A DNA stretch of 64,000 bases from Chinchilla lanigera. Taxonomy: Eukaryota > Chordata > Mammalia > Rodentia > Chinchillidae. Below the pieces are notes generated by a model, which did not search any database, was not told the origin of the DNA, and was given only the letters and a program-made list of their open reading frames with translations. Shown here piece after piece: positions 38,157-51,159 of the stretch; the stretch's first letter is position 1; each line of letters opens with the position of its first letter. Where the stretch lies: contig NW_004955466.1 of the NCBI RefSeq assembly GCF_000276665.1, positions 6,929,204 through 6,993,203 of the forward strand, given 5' to 3'. A program made the translations under genes and the position numbers.

Positions 38157-40429
38157 ACATACTACAACTTGAATTTCAAATAAGATGACTTCCCCTTAGC
38201 AAACAGTAATGATCTATTAGAAAACTTACCAGTGAATCCTTTTGTCTTTATCAGCAAAGGGGAATAAATTTGTTGGATCTAAAATTTCAGCAACACATTT
38301 CCAACAAAATCTTGACTCTTCAGTGGTAGAGAAGGTGCATTATTTAATTGGAATTTAAGCAATTTTCACAAGTCAGTATTTATATTCTTATAGTACAGTG
38401 GATCAGATAACATCAGATGGTGCTAGATGTTATATTTTATTCGTGGTTGACGTCCATTTGGGAGTGTGGCTTCATAGCTGGAACTCAAAATATTTTGCTA
38501 GTTATTTGTTCAGCAGATGTCAGCAAGTCACAAGGCCTTTATGAGTTACATTTGCCTTTTCTGTAGAATGGACGTTGGACTCAGAATAGTGATTTTTTGG
38601 ATCTGTGCCCAACTGGAAGCTCTGGGGAAGCAGGCACTGTGTGAGTTTTGACAGATGAACCTGGAGGGCCTGCCTAGTACTGGTCACAGCATAGTGCTTA
38701 GTGACTGGTTGGATTTACGTCTGAGTGTCTTGTGGAGCCTGGCCTGGGGCTCGTATTGCCGGGTTGAGTTTCTTGTAGCATGATTCAGTTTGTGTCTGTT
38801 TTACATATCAGGCATAAGGTAAGTTTTCATTAAAACACTGAAGAATTATTTTACCGATGAAAGTAACATTTGAAATCGCTGGTAATCATTTATCTTACTA
38901 TCTTTATCTATTTTAAAGCCATAGAACAATGAATCAAAACACTTCCTACTGTTATTTGACGTTTATGCGTTTCTAAAGTCTTGATAGAGCTGCGTAGAAA
39001 TTCTGTTTTCTTCAGCAAAAGGGATGGTCTGTGCTTTGACAGGTGAATCAAGGATAAGTAGGAGAAAAAAGGATGAGAGGGGAGGGCAGGCACGAGGGTA
39101 GCATGTGGGAGGAGACGGCCGATTCAGAGAGGTGAGACTGCGTGGCTGGAATGTGATATTGTGGGAAGGTAGTGAGGCTCAGGGGGCTGTGTATCCTAAT
39201 GGCTCCCCTGACCATATGTGTTAAGTGAGAGCTTTGGCTTTATGGATGGGGAAGCAAGTCATCAGATGTTTTAAGAAAGAAGAGATAATGTGATTGTATT
39301 TATTACTACTAAGACTTCTGTACTTACTCTGTTGAGATTAGACTTTCAGAGACTGAGGGATATCCATGATGATGCCCCTAGGTCTTGATTCTAGTGGATA
39401 TCACATAAAAAGTTTTTATCTTCATACTATGACATTCATTTTTTAGACTTGGTTTGCAGAGTTCTGCAAAATGATTTCTTAATATAGTTCCAGAACTCTT
39501 TCAAAGGGAAAATTTATAGCTTGTTTAAGAATCTATGTTGTTAATATCCTCATGTAAAAAAAAGGGGAGCAATAATCACCTCTGGAGACAAACAGAAGTC
39601 ACCTTTAACCTTAATATTTTCTTCTGTAATCATGTAATTTTATTTGTTGATAATGGCAAGAGACCCATTGGTAAAGTACTCTAGGCAGAAGAAATTGGAT
39701 ATGACAGTCAAGGCAGAGTACATCGAATGTGGACCAGTGAGGTAAATGTGAGCTGTATCTTCAATGATATTTTTACGCTATCACTAAAATCTAAATTTTG
39801 CCTTGCCTATGTTCTGTCTAGAGATGGAGGGAGTTTGCCAGTGTGTGTAATTCTGGTGGGTCTATTTTAACTTGTCTCTTTGTGGCACTTGGACATACAT
39901 CTGCACCTTCAATCAAAATAAAAAGGGAGCCTGTGTCATTAATGGAGTTAAACAAAAAAGATGCATGGAAATATAATAAAAGTCTTATTATGATGTGCCA
40001 CCACATAGAGGATGGTAAATATTGGAACAGTTCATGTGCAATCTGAATTGTGAAAGAAATAAAAGGACAGAAATTGACTATTGCTGAAATGAATCTACAG
40101 TGATGAAAGTCTTTTATGGTAAATAGAATCAGAGCAATTTATTTTTCCATTAAGCTGTTTAGTGTAATGTTTATATAGGTATGTATTTCCAAATTTTTCC
40201 TCCTTAACTCTAATTTCATTTTAAACTTGTGAATAATATTAGTATTAACTAGTGATTGGACTATCTTCAGATTCATGAGAGCACATTTTTAAAATTCTCT
40301 CCAGAAACTTATCTTACAGCTGAAATGCAGACTTTATACAAGAATGGAAAGTGAAAAAAATGCTTTCTGTAGCAAACTAAAGCAACAATAAAGTGTAGGA
40401 ATACACATGTTTAGAAAGTAACATTTCTT

Positions 40430-40600
40430 CATCCCTTACTATGTGCAGCTTAACTGGCTGAATTCATGGTCTTTCACTTCATTTTGTTAGTGAGCTTCTA
40501 ATAGAAGGACTATCATTTTCCCCATTCACAGATGAGAGATTAAATAACATACCTTAGGCCAGAGAGTCAGGAAGTTATAGATATGAACACGCATTCATTC
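40430..40600 (-). repeat. MIR remnant
   Basis: Reverse-complement MIR: cccttactatgtgcagc, ttttccccattcacagatga, gagattaaataacatacctt, gccagagagtcaggaagtta. Confidence 0.75.
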
Positions 40601-40679
40601 CTTTTGAGGCTGATCTTATGATCTAATGCTCCAGTCATCTGTAAAGAGTCACAGGCAACATGTGTGTCGGTGTTACCTG

Positions 40680-40865
40680 ATCACCTGTCTAACAGCACTT
40701 TTTCCACTGTATTGTAACTGTCCCAGTATTTGACTAAGTTCTGTACTCATGATTGGCTCCTCTAGCAGCAAAGATGATGTCTTGTGCATCCTTCTACCTC
40801 CAGGGATTTAATACCATAGTAAGATGCACAGGAGAAGCTCTGCAAGTGCCTGCTGAATGACTAAT
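40680..40865 (+). repeat. L2 3'-end remnant
   Basis: ccactgtattgtaactg, ctcctctagcagcaaagatg, atgtcttgtgcatcc, ending ctgcaagtgcctgctgaatg. This is the LINE2 3' order in sense. Confidence 0.6.
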
Positions 40866-41774
40866 ACTCTCTAAATTCACTAGAGGTCAATATATTAAAG
40901 AAAACATCACATTATTATGAAAAATAAATGACGTGGGAAAAAAATTCCAGTTGCTTTTGAAGCTTTGGTATGGTGTTCCTTTTCGAATAGATGAGAATCT
41001 TCATAAAGTTAGGTGAGCTGGTTGCTGCTGCCTGTAGGAAGTTTGAGAGGTTATGAAAAAAATCAGGGATCATAATATAAACTAATATGGACAGTATTAG
41101 GGAAAGTTAAGATAAGTGATTCTGAAAGCATAATTCATTTATGCTTTATGATGGGGTCATCTTCTCCATAGTGGAACAGTCACTATTTCATGGATAGCCT
41201 CAAAAAAAAAGATAAAGGAATAGTGAGGGGGTATTTTAAGCCATAGGTATTTTTTTAAAGATTAAGTGAAATTAGCACAGGAAAGAAACTCTTTATATTA
41301 AAGTATTTTGCAGTATAATATAGTGTGGGGGGATCAACTTATCTTCAACTTTGAAAACTTGAAATCCTATCAAAGCAAAGCATAAAGAACAGTTCACCAA
41401 GAGGGTCATGGAAGCATTCTAAATGAGTTTGTAAGTGTATCTCTGAGGCAGGGAGTACTGAGTTCTGTAATCAGATTATTTCAAAGATGTTCTGGTTCAA
41501 TGATGATAATGTCCATTTTAGTATGGGTATTTAAATCCCCTGTCAGAAAGCTACAGCCAATGAAAGCTTGCTGTACCTTGCTTTCTAGCTTGGATCTGCC
41601 ATTTGATCCTCTCCTCATGAGTACTTTGAATTTAAATTCTGTTACTGCCTTTTAACAATCTCGAGGGGTCAGATACTAAAAGGAGTAAGGATTTCAGTGC
41701 AAAGTGATGATGTGTCCGCCCTGCTGAGACTGACGTTTTCACTTACCTATTACTGAAGCCTTACAGAAGACTGC

Positions 41775-41830
41775 TGAAGACATTTTTCCTGTTCCACACA
41801 TAAATTTGTTTGGAACAGGAAAATATTTCA
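41775..41830. other. Perfect 13-bp inverted repeat (hairpin)
   Basis: ttttcctgttcca (41784-41796) pairs exactly with tggaacaggaaaa (41811-41823) over a 14-nt loop. Outside a small internal loop, tgaa (41775-41778) pairs with ttca (41827-41830). It lies about 510 bases before the exon at 42340. Confidence 0.8.
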
Positions 41831-42109
41831 GAGAGAAAATGCACCAAGAGTGTAGTTTTCATCCATGATGTGGAGTTGGCGGGGTGCTTTTATTGATTTT
41901 GTTTTCCTGCAGTTGGTTAATGGGAGTGTACCTCCCATGTGGACAGAAGTTCATAATTCTAAATTTTGATTTAGTTATGAGACAATGCTAAAATATCAGT
42001 TAAGCAAAAAGAATGCTAATGCTCTAATGACCCCGGAAATGATATTAACTTTCTCTCTGAGACTCTTCTTGATAACCTGAAGACTGTGTGCTTGCCATGG
42101 GGACTATTA

Positions 42110-42280
42110 TTTTCCACTCAAAGTATTTACTGCATGATTCTATATCATAGTGGTTCCTATGACCATCATCCTATCTCACTAGATTACTAGCTGCCTGAGA
42201 GCCGAACTGTGTCTTGTTAACATTCCTGGTACCAGTACAGTGGGAAGCACGGGTAGTCACAGCCAATGTTTGTTGGATTT
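42110..42280 (+). repeat. L2 3'-end remnant
   Basis: tagctgcctgagagccgaac, tgtgtcttgttaacattcct and gccaatgtttgttgga match the LINE2 3' end, just upstream of the coding exon. Confidence 0.65.
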
Positions 42281-42339
42281 TTTTCTGAAATGGCCCCATT
42301 CATTTCCCCTCTCACATATCCATCTCTCACCTTCTTTAG

Positions 42340-42627
<288 letters not shown>

Positions 42628-42949
42628 TGACAGTTTTAGAGATTTTGCTTCTTGGGTTTCTAAACATGTATTTCCTTTGTTGGGTGACTTTGGAAATGGG
42701 GCCACTAATGAGATGATGAATCTTAATGGAAACTAGTAGTGCTATCTCAGCAAGGGATATCAGTATTGGTCACAGCCTAATGGGCTGTGTGAAGATTTGA
42801 TTAAACTCAAGGAATAGTGGGACAGTACCTTGAGACTAAAGCTGATCACACTCTAAGCTGCTTTACATTCCTTTGTTGGTAGATGTAAGTGGGCTTTGGA
42901 GTGATTCTTGGGTTAGTAAACAAGGTGGTTAGTCTCAGAGGACGTATAC

Positions 42950-43075
42950 AACCATCTAGTTCAAGCCTTTCCTTTAGAGAAGAGTCCAGAAAAGCTGAGT
43001 GACTTGCCCAATTAGTAAGTTAGTGGCTTAGGGCTTGAGAACAGATCATATTATTGTTCTGTATTATTGCACTGG
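42950..43075 (-). repeat. MIR remnant
   Basis: Reverse-complement MIR order: tagagaagagtccagaaaag, gctgagtgacttgcccaatt, agtaagttagtggc, gcttgagaacagatc. Confidence 0.65.
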
Positions 43076-43937
43076 ACCTAAGTAACGAGAGGAAGGAGCT
43101 AAAGAGTTGAATGGGTCTGACCCATTATATTGGAGTAAGAACAATATAAATAAGTTAGATTTAGTTTTATAAAGCTAGTTCTTCCATCTGTCTCCATAAA
43201 TGGGGAAAATTATTTGGCTGATAATGAATTTATTCTAAAACTCAGAGACCCAGCAAACAGCTGAATTAAGAACAGTAGCAAAGATAGTGACAGTGAATGT
43301 AGGTGACAAAGTTTTACGTATTTGGGGATACTGTGAGATGTATGTCTTGGTTAAAAAGTTTCTAAGTGAATTTCTAGATCACTTTCTGCTCAAATATCTG
43401 CAGCAGGTTCAAGAAATCCACACAGATATAAAAAGAAGCAATAATGAGGTCAGAGGAGAATCATTCTTGGTTTTTTCTCAGGTAAAAATAAGTTAGAATT
43501 GCAAGATGTCAAGTCCATTTTGATCACATTTATCAGTGCTATGTTTCATGAAAAACGAGCTCCATCTTTAAACTATTCGATTTTTAGCTACTAAGGTCAG
43601 CAAACCGTGGCTTGAATGCCACTTATTCTGATAAGGAAAAGATTGACTGATAGATTTTAGAAAACCGCAAAAGCAAAACTGGTTTCAAATCCAACACAAA
43701 AATGAAAAACTGATTTCAAAAAGCACAATTACTTCAAAAGATAAAATTCAGAGCTGAGAAGAAGTGACCTTTCATAGGAAAACTTTCTGTAAAGATTGTG
43801 AGTGATAGAAAATGGTTCAGGGTTGCAGATGAATGAACACCGTTGTTTATAAACCTTCCCTTAAGTGTTTATAGATAGTAGTGCAGTTACTGTTAACTTC
43901 TTCTAGAAACTATTTTTTTTTATAAATACGTTGGCAG

Positions 43938-44035
43938 GGCCTAGAGCTATAGCTCAGTCATAGAACACCTGCCTAGCATTCATGAAGCCCTGGGTTCTAT
44001 ATCTGCCACTGAAAAATAAAAACAAAACAAAGGAA
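43938..44035 (+). mobile_element. Older ID/tRNA-Ala-type SINE
   Basis: ggcctagagctatagctcag, acacctgcctagcattcatg, gaagccctgggttctatatc, then an A-rich tail. Diverged and of a different subfamily (...catgaagccctgggttc) from the eleven younger copies. Confidence 0.8.
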
Positions 44036-44889
44036 AAAGAAAATAATGTTTTAGAATCAGGACTCTGGGTATGATTAGTGCTAGTTAGAACTTGTTCTTT
44101 TTGTTTGCCAGAGTATAACAAAGTGTATATGATCCTTCATAAATGTGTATATGTCACCAGGATGATCCAATGTAGTAAAATGAAGCATGCCCACACTACA
44201 ACTATTCCTGCTTTAAGAGGCAGAGAAGACACAGCCTCAAAAAATATATTTTGTTTTCCTTAATGTCCCTGTTATTGAGGGGTGATAGAGAAGCTGACAT
44301 TGTTCTATTACATGAAAGCCAGTGCTGTCACCATGCATCACCACCGCTGTAGACTTATTGCATTTGTTTGACCCTATTTTCTTCATTCTAGCTGTATCTG
44401 GGTAACTCCTTTTGTAAAAGAGGGGCAAACCGTGAGTACAGTGCTTCTGGGCTGGGTCTGGTAAAATGGAATCATTTGCTCAGCAAGACAGACAAAATGC
44501 ATTTTGCTTTCATTTTAAAATAAAATGGTAACTGGTTTTCCCCAGTAACAGTAAAAATGAACACAGAGGCCCCGGGTATTAGACCAGTCTCATCAGATAT
44601 CTGTCACATTTTATTTCTTTGAGTGTGCTTTTTGTTCTCCTTCCTCAAAAAAAATAGGATTCTGAGACTTTTCATACCTTGACTTAATGAGTTAAATTAT
44701 ATAGGTACCTTCCTGATAACCTTCTTTCTTTTATTTTCTTTCTGTTGGACTCTAAGAAAATCTGGTTCAGCCAGGAATCAGTTAAATTAGGATTTTTTTA
44801 ACATTCAGGTTGCTTAACAGTTGTTTAAGAAAGGAGAGAAAAATACCAATGTACAGTTTCACATTTGACATTGTAAGGCCTGTCCTTTT

Positions 44890-45060
44890 GTTTCTTGGTC
44901 ATTTATTGGTTCCTTTTTTTATTCCTCTTCTTGGTTTGGGTAGCTTAATTTTGAAACAATTTCAAGCTTAAAGAAACATAGCAAAACTATCAGGGTGTAC
45001 ACTGTGATCTGTCTATCTGTGGGTTGTACCTTAATGAGTAGGTAGAGTAGGTTTTCTTAC
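44890..45060 (-). repeat. Possible L1M 3'-region remnant, antisense
   Basis: taattttgaaacaatttcaa followed by gcttaaagaaacatagc recalls the antisense of an old L1 3' end. Weak. Confidence 0.35.
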
Positions 45061-46364
45061 CTTTACTTGATAGGCCCTGCTAGCTCACACTTATTCTTTT
45101 GCCAGTTGAAAATAGAGAAGGGAGGTCATTTTAAAATTAATTGGAATTTCTGAATCCAAAAGCAGGTGAAATTTTATTCTTTTGGATCTTTGCCTCCAAA
45201 CAGGCTCTTGGAAGGTACATGATTCTTTGCTGTGTCAAAAGTGCTAAGAAGTTTAATGAATAAATTCTGAGGCATAACTAATTAATGGAAAGATAAGAAA
45301 TGTAGTCAACAAATACTTCTTTTTTTAACACTGGAGGATGACTTCAAGATGTTTTTCTAAATAGGGCATAGGAATATAATTGCAGTTCATGTCTTTTATC
45401 GATTGAAGTTCTTTCAGTTCTTACACCTCCCACCTCCTTTTGACCTTCCTACTTTTTATGAAACACAAAGAATTCCAAATTAAGTTCATGATGCATGCAT
45501 AACATTTTATATTCTTTAACATCTTCTTACTTTTTAGTTCCTACTGTATAATTACTTAATGTGAACAAATTTATTGGTATGGTGGAAATAGCCAGGTTAC
45601 TTCTAAATGTCTTGACAAGTATATTGTACCTTTCAGACATTTAAAATTGCATTTTCCCACTAACAATAGACCGTAGTCCTAATACTTTTTTGTACCTATT
45701 CACATTTTGTCTTTTCTGTCTTTATCGATTATTAGAACTATAGGGTTAGAGTTCTTACACTGAGACAATCTTTATTTTAAGTCTTTTAATTATAGCTTTT
45801 AAATCTCAAGAGAGCTACACTTGTTTAGATAGTAGCTGAATAGAAATGTTAAATATTGTTATAGGCTTGGTGGAAGGAGGTGTAACAGAAGGAGGAAAAG
45901 ACAGAAATTAAATGGACTTGGTAACATAAGAAAGTTTTTAGAATTTACATCAAGAGCCTATTTTAATTAGAACTAGATATTTAAAATCCATCTGTGTTAA
46001 CATTTATGGATTATCAGAGGAAATTTACAAATGATGGTTCTCAAAATTAAAAATCTGCTTCTTATATTTATTCCCAAAAGAAAAAAACTGAGATGTGAAT
46101 GAATAATATTTTACTATTTGAAGAATCTGTGAAAATGTGACTTTTATGCAATGGCTAAGATTTTTTTCTTGTATAAATTTGCCATTAGGAGTCAAGAGCT
46201 TCATACTTCAGACGCTTTAAGGGGATTTTCCAAAGTTCCAGAAAATTATTTTCTTCTGTGTTACATTTCTGTGTTTTGGATATGGAACTGTGAAAATTGT
46301 GGATATGCCCCATATATTATGGAGATAAGGTTCATTAATTGGGATTTTTAAAAATAAAGGGCAT

Positions 46365-46441
46365 GGGCTGGGGATTTAGCTCAGCGGCAAAAGCACCTGC
46401 CTGGCAAGCGCAAGGTCGTGAGTTCGGTTCCTGGTACCGGA
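46365..46441 (+). mobile_element. ID-type SINE running into an assembly gap
   Basis: gggctggggatttagctca through gttcggttcctggtaccgga, then N. The poly-A tail and the right target duplication are lost in the gap. Confidence 0.95.
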
Positions 46442-46541
46442 NNNNNNNNNNNNNNNNNNNNNNNNNNNNNNNNNNNNNNNNNNNNNNNNNNNNNNNNNNN
46501 NNNNNNNNNNNNNNNNNNNNNNNNNNNNNNNNNNNNNNNNN
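46442..46541. other. Assembly gap (100 N)
   Basis: Exactly 100 N, placed where the SINE's A-rich tail should be. Confidence 0.99.
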
Positions 46542-46760
46542 CATTTTGCTTTTCTTCATGAATGTACACTCGTCTTATTTTAAATGTTCTTCTTTTAATC
46601 ACTTAAGCAGTGTTTATAAATCATTTATCCAGGTTTTAAAATACATACTTCAAGATTTTTCTCAGCCTTAAGATATTTTTGATAATACATAAGTCCACAG
46701 TTCTGGTAGTTCAAGCTTAACTTTAAGCTATGTCCCCAGCAACCTTTGAAACTAAGTCTT

Positions 46761-46801
46761 GTCTATGGCCATACCACCCTGAACGCACCCGATCTCATCT
46801 G
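46761..46801 (+). pseudogene. Truncated, tailless 5S rRNA retropseudogene with 14-bp target duplications
   Basis: The 41 bases gtctatggccataccaccct, gaacgcacccgatctcatct and a final g follow the first 41 nt of vertebrate 5S rRNA, starting at its first base, with about three substitutions. The remaining two thirds are absent and there is no A tail. The insert is bordered by perfect 14-bp direct repeats tgaaactaagtctt at 46747-46760 and 46802-46815, which marks it as a retrotransposed insertion. It is far too short to be a functional 5S gene. Confidence 0.88.
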
Positions 46802-46879
46802 TGAAACTAAGTCTTAGCTATTGTATTTCCTCGGTATCACCTAATCATATCTTTACTATTACTTCCCATGACAGGTCCC

Positions 46880-47200
46880 TTAAAATTTTGGTCCTAAGTC
46901 ATTTCTCCACTCTGAAAGACCTACTTGTCCACAATCTGTCCTCGATTTGAACCTCCAGTTGTAGGTAGTACTGCCACCAAAATAATTATCTTAAAATATA
47001 TCAGTTTCCTCGTTATGTTTCTTACCATGCCTAGCATGTTGCAGATGAAATGTAACTGCTACCCTGGTCTGTGGGGATATTTAGGCCCTAGTCTTTGCCT
47101 TCTGTGCCAGCCTAACTTGTGCCATTCTCTCCCCTACCCCATACCAACCATATTGAATTTCGAGAAATTCCCTGAGTTCTATTAAGTTCTTTCTTACTGT
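46880..47200 (+). repeat. L2 remnant
   Basis: gtagtactgccaccaaaata, tcctcgttatgtttcttacc, tcttaccatgcctagcatgt, agcctaacttgtgccattct follow a typical internal LINE2 order. Diverged. Confidence 0.5.
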
Positions 47201-47379
47201 TTTTGAATATACTGTTCTCTTATTCAGATTACTTTTATGTTCATTTTAGTTTCCCTTGCTTCATCTTATTCTTTTAGGCTTTCCTTTATTGTCCTCCTTG
47301 GGTTGGCTGCATACATTCTGTGCTTCGAGTGTACATAATTATACAAGATTTCTAGCACTGGAATAGTAAGCTTTCTCAT

Positions 47380-48520
47380 TGTTGGACATAACACCAACAT
47401 CGATAATTTAAACTGGGAAAGGGTCCATTGGGCTCCAAGTTTCAGAGGATTCAGTTCATGGTCATCCGGCTCCAAGGCAGAAAAATCACTGTGGAAGCTG
47501 AAGAAAATCTGCTTAGTTTGTAGTGGCCAGGAAGTAGAGCAGAGGGACAGTGCTAGAGAGGAAAAGACAAGGGACCAGACATAGATCCCAAGGTCATACC
47601 TACATGAACCACCCAGATACAGCTAGCAGTATGCTCTACCAAGTCCTGTGGTAGATCCCAAATAATCAAGTTGACACTCCCCACCAATCATATCCCAATC
47701 CTTGTCAACTTCATACCCAAACACATCTACTTAAGCCACACTTAATCTTCAAATGAAGACAATAACAAGTTTAGAATTCTGGCTAACAACTATGCCTCAT
47801 ATAACCAGAAATGCCAAATTAATTAGTTCACTGCCCTTAGTCTCAGTTTCCTGAAAACTCTCAGAGCATGGAGAAAATGTATACAAATTTTCTGCCACAG
47901 TGTAACACAAGTGGTCACTCTCTCTTCCAGCTACCAGTGAAGGCCTTGCTTACAGATGAAACCTTGTGAGCCTGGCCTTTACTGTCCATATTCATACCAA
48001 CTTTCTGGTCTTTGGAGGTCTCACCAGAATCACTCATCAGGCACTGCTTACTGCATTCCAAGGCTTCTGTAGCTTGGATCTCAAAACCTTTCCTTCCACA
48101 AACCAGTTCCAAAGCCTTCTGAACCACATGGTCAGGTACATATAGAGCAATGACCTTACTTCCCTGGCAGCAATTTGCTGTATTAGTCAGGTTTCCTGTT
48201 TCTGAATGCAATACTTGGTATCAACAACTGGGAAAGGACAGGTTTGAGTGATTCATATTTTAAGGGATTCAAACCATGGTTGACTGGCTCTAACACCCAA
48301 AACCACAGTGGAAGATGGAGCAGTGCTACTCAGTTCATGGCAGGTGGGAAGATGAGGAGGGAAAAGTACTAGATAGGAAGATGCAGAGACCAAATATAGA
48401 CCTTAGGACCACTCCTGCAAGACTCACCCAGGCATACTCAGAAGTGTGCTCTGACAATCCACCAGGCAGATCCCAAAGCCATTCAGTTTAGCACTACACC
48501 CTCACAACCAGAAACACCTC
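47380..48520 (-). mobile_element. MaLR-type element with two LTRs and short internal region
   Basis: Two related, same-direction LTR-like blocks: about 47385-47710 and 48181-48520. They share landmarks (gattcagttcatggtcatcc / gattcaaaccatggttgact; actgtggaagctgaag / cacagtggaagatgg; gggaccagacatagatccc / gagaccaaatatagacctt; tatgctctaccaagtcc / tgtgctctgacaatcc). The right block starts tgtattagtcaggtttcc. The sequence just left of it (cacatggtcaggtacatata, cttccctggcagcaattt) looks like MaLR internal sequence next to the primer site, read antisense. A 98-codon minus-strand ORF (47915-48211) spans this remnant; it is old retroviral-type debris with no recognisable domain. Confidence 0.65.
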
Positions 48521-49339
48521 TTGTTTTTCATCTTTTATCCTCCCGTGAACACTTGAGAGGTCTTGCTCATTTTTATATCTCTCATTTGTGATAGAACTCC
48601 TTATACTGTCTCTCAGTAAAGGTTTGTTCAGTGAATCCAAATTAGCTAGTACTTTACTTTGCCATAGAACTTTTTCATAACTGTTTCAGTTGTGATAATT
48701 TATAAAGTGTGCTATGTTGCCATGTTCTATCTTGAGATATGGATTTCCACCTATTTTTCTTTGGCTAGATGTTTATAGGAAAATGTGTTTATTAAAATCT
48801 TAGATCCAACTTTAATTTATGTCTATTATGGACTGAAGACATATTTTACTACTGTTAATTGGCAATTTGAATAGAGATAAGAAGGGTGAAAATATGTTCA
48901 TTATCTCAGACCACTCATACCACTATAATGTCACTTTTTTCTTGTTCTCCATCAGAGATCCCTACTATTGAAAAGGAATCTAATTTATACTCTTGTCATT
49001 GACCATGGTAGAAAAACTAAATTAAGTTCACTGAACATGATTTAGATTTAACTCCTAAAAATGGCATTTGCTTTGCCAACAATTAGAATAAATGGTTCCA
49101 CAAATCAGAATTAATCTTATTAGAATATACACATTTAAAAATTAAAAAGGTATCAAAGAAAAATCTTGTTCATGGTTAGTAAGTGAGTCTCCTCTCTACT
49201 TCAATAAAATATGAAGTCCACTCATACATTTTGATCTTAATATTTATCAGTATTTTAAACATATATTTTTGAAGAATATACTTGGGCTCTTTTGAAAGTC
49301 TGATTTAAAATATTAGTAGTTAGGTTCTGAGTACTCATT

Positions 49340-49470
49340 ATTTTGCATTCATCTTTATACCAAATTTTTAATTAACCCCATGAAGGAGGTATTGTTATCC
49401 TCCAGATGAAGAAACATGAGCAGATATGAGCTGATTAAAACATCTTCTGTATACCTAAAAACTCCACTAG
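49340..49470 (-). repeat. MIR remnant
   Basis: aaccccatgaaggaggtatt, gttatcctccagatgaagaa, acatgagcagatatgag match reverse-complement MIR. Confidence 0.65.
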
Positions 49471-49729
49471 AGGTATTTAGGAACGAGGCAAACTGGGCCT
49501 TATTAGGGGTCACTGATAAGGTGACTGAGTAGTTGGATATTAAAGTGGAAATGAATCTTGCAAGGATGCTTTGCTATTACAGGAATGGTGACAAATCTTT
49601 GCAGTTTTTCCAGGGAAAGGTGGAGTCTGTAACTCTATTTCTTTTACCAGTGCTTCCTTGGGACTTGTGTCAGGCCTTTTGGTAGTTTCTCTGTCTTTCC
49701 TTTAAGCATTGACATTCTCTGAACAGGGT

Positions 49730-50400
49730 GGGGCTTGTGTATTTGATGAGTTTTGACATAGCAAACACCCATGATACCACCATCGCAATCATGGTATCAG
49801 ACAGACATATCCAATACCTTCCAAAGTTTCCTTGTGTCATTTGTTGGTATGTGGTCAGGATACCTAACATGACATCTACCCTCTTAACACATTTTGAAGT
49901 TCACAATACCATATTGTTAACTATAGGCTCTACATTGTACAGAAGATGTCTAGAACTTATTCATTTAGCCTGACTGAAGCTTTGTACCAATGAGGAACAA
50001 CTCCCCACTTCTCCTACCCCCTATATTCCTTAGTGAGCAATACTGTATTCTCTTCTTCTGTGAATTTGACTTATACAGATACTTAATATAAATAAAATCA
50101 TATGGTGCTTGGCCTTCTGTGACTGGCTATGTCACTTAGCGTAATCCCTTCAGGATCATTTGTGTTATAACAAGTGGCAGAATTTCTTTCTTTTGAAAAC
50201 TAAGTAGTATTCATATTTAGCGTATATGTAGCATTTTCTTTATCCATTCATTGATGAGGGCCACCTGGATAGTATCCACATCTTGCTATTGTGAATAACA
50301 CTAAGGAACATGGAAGTGAGATATCGCTTTGAGATGCTACTTTCAATTCTTTTGGATAAATCCTCAGCAGTGAGGTTGCTGACTCAGTATATTAGAGTTA
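49730..50400 (-). mobile_element. L1M-type LINE 3' fragment, antisense
   Basis: accatattgttaactatagg, aatttgacttatacagatac, ctatgtcacttagcgtaatc, ccttcaggatcatttgtgtt, tttatccattcattgatgag, tggataaatcctcagcagtg are antisense L1 3' landmarks in order. Confidence 0.8.
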
Positions 50401-51159
50401 GGGTGAGGATTAGGGTATCAGATGCACTAACTGACAGTATAGGGTGGTCATTGTTTCTCCCATTTGACAGATACAAAAATGATGACTTAGTTGTAACATA
50501 ACCTTTATTGTTTGTTTCAATTCTAAATTCTTTCTTTGAAAAACAGAAGTTTCACTATGCTACTAACTTCCTTAATTTAGGTGTATGTTTGGATTTCTCA
50601 TATATATTCTTTTTATAACACATACAGTGACAAAATTGATATTCTGTTAGTTTATTACCATTTCTTCTACCTTTGTAAAGGTAATTACTAATGCCTCTTG
50701 TAATTGTTTTTAACTCTACTTAAGAAAAGCTATTTGACTTAACCTTTGTGTGTGTAAAAATCTACAAACTAAATCAGTTATTTACTTTTTGGTAGAGCTA
50801 TTATTTACCTTTCTCAAAACATCTTCAGGTTTTTATCCACTGCAATTTTAGCAGAATGACGGTGGGTCTTCAATCACTGTGGATAAGCAGGTGTCTTTTC
50901 TAAATATTTTAAAATATTTTATTCAACCTAAAATGTTTTCATTTTTATATTTCTATTCTTTTTAAATGTTACTTTTTGACATTTGTATTGCTCAAATAGT
51001 CAAAGTCCATTTAAAATCATATAATTTAATAACTTACAGTCTTGTCAGATTACAAATATTTTGAATATTTGAATATATTATGAATATTTTAGCATATATG
51101 CATTCATAATAAAGTTTAGTTGCCAACTGCAAGGAGCCCTTGGAGTAAAGGACTGACTA

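Noticed and set aside
46761..46801. Functional 5S rRNA gene
   Set aside because: Only the first 41 of about 120 nt are present, so the internal promoter is missing.
47915..48211. 98-codon minus-strand ORF
   Set aside because: Lies in MaLR-type internal sequence between two LTR blocks; treated as retroviral-type debris and not as a gene.
50393..50418. Interstitial telomere repeat (ttagggtgaggattagggt)
   Set aside because: Only two imperfect units in a LINE fragment; too short to support.
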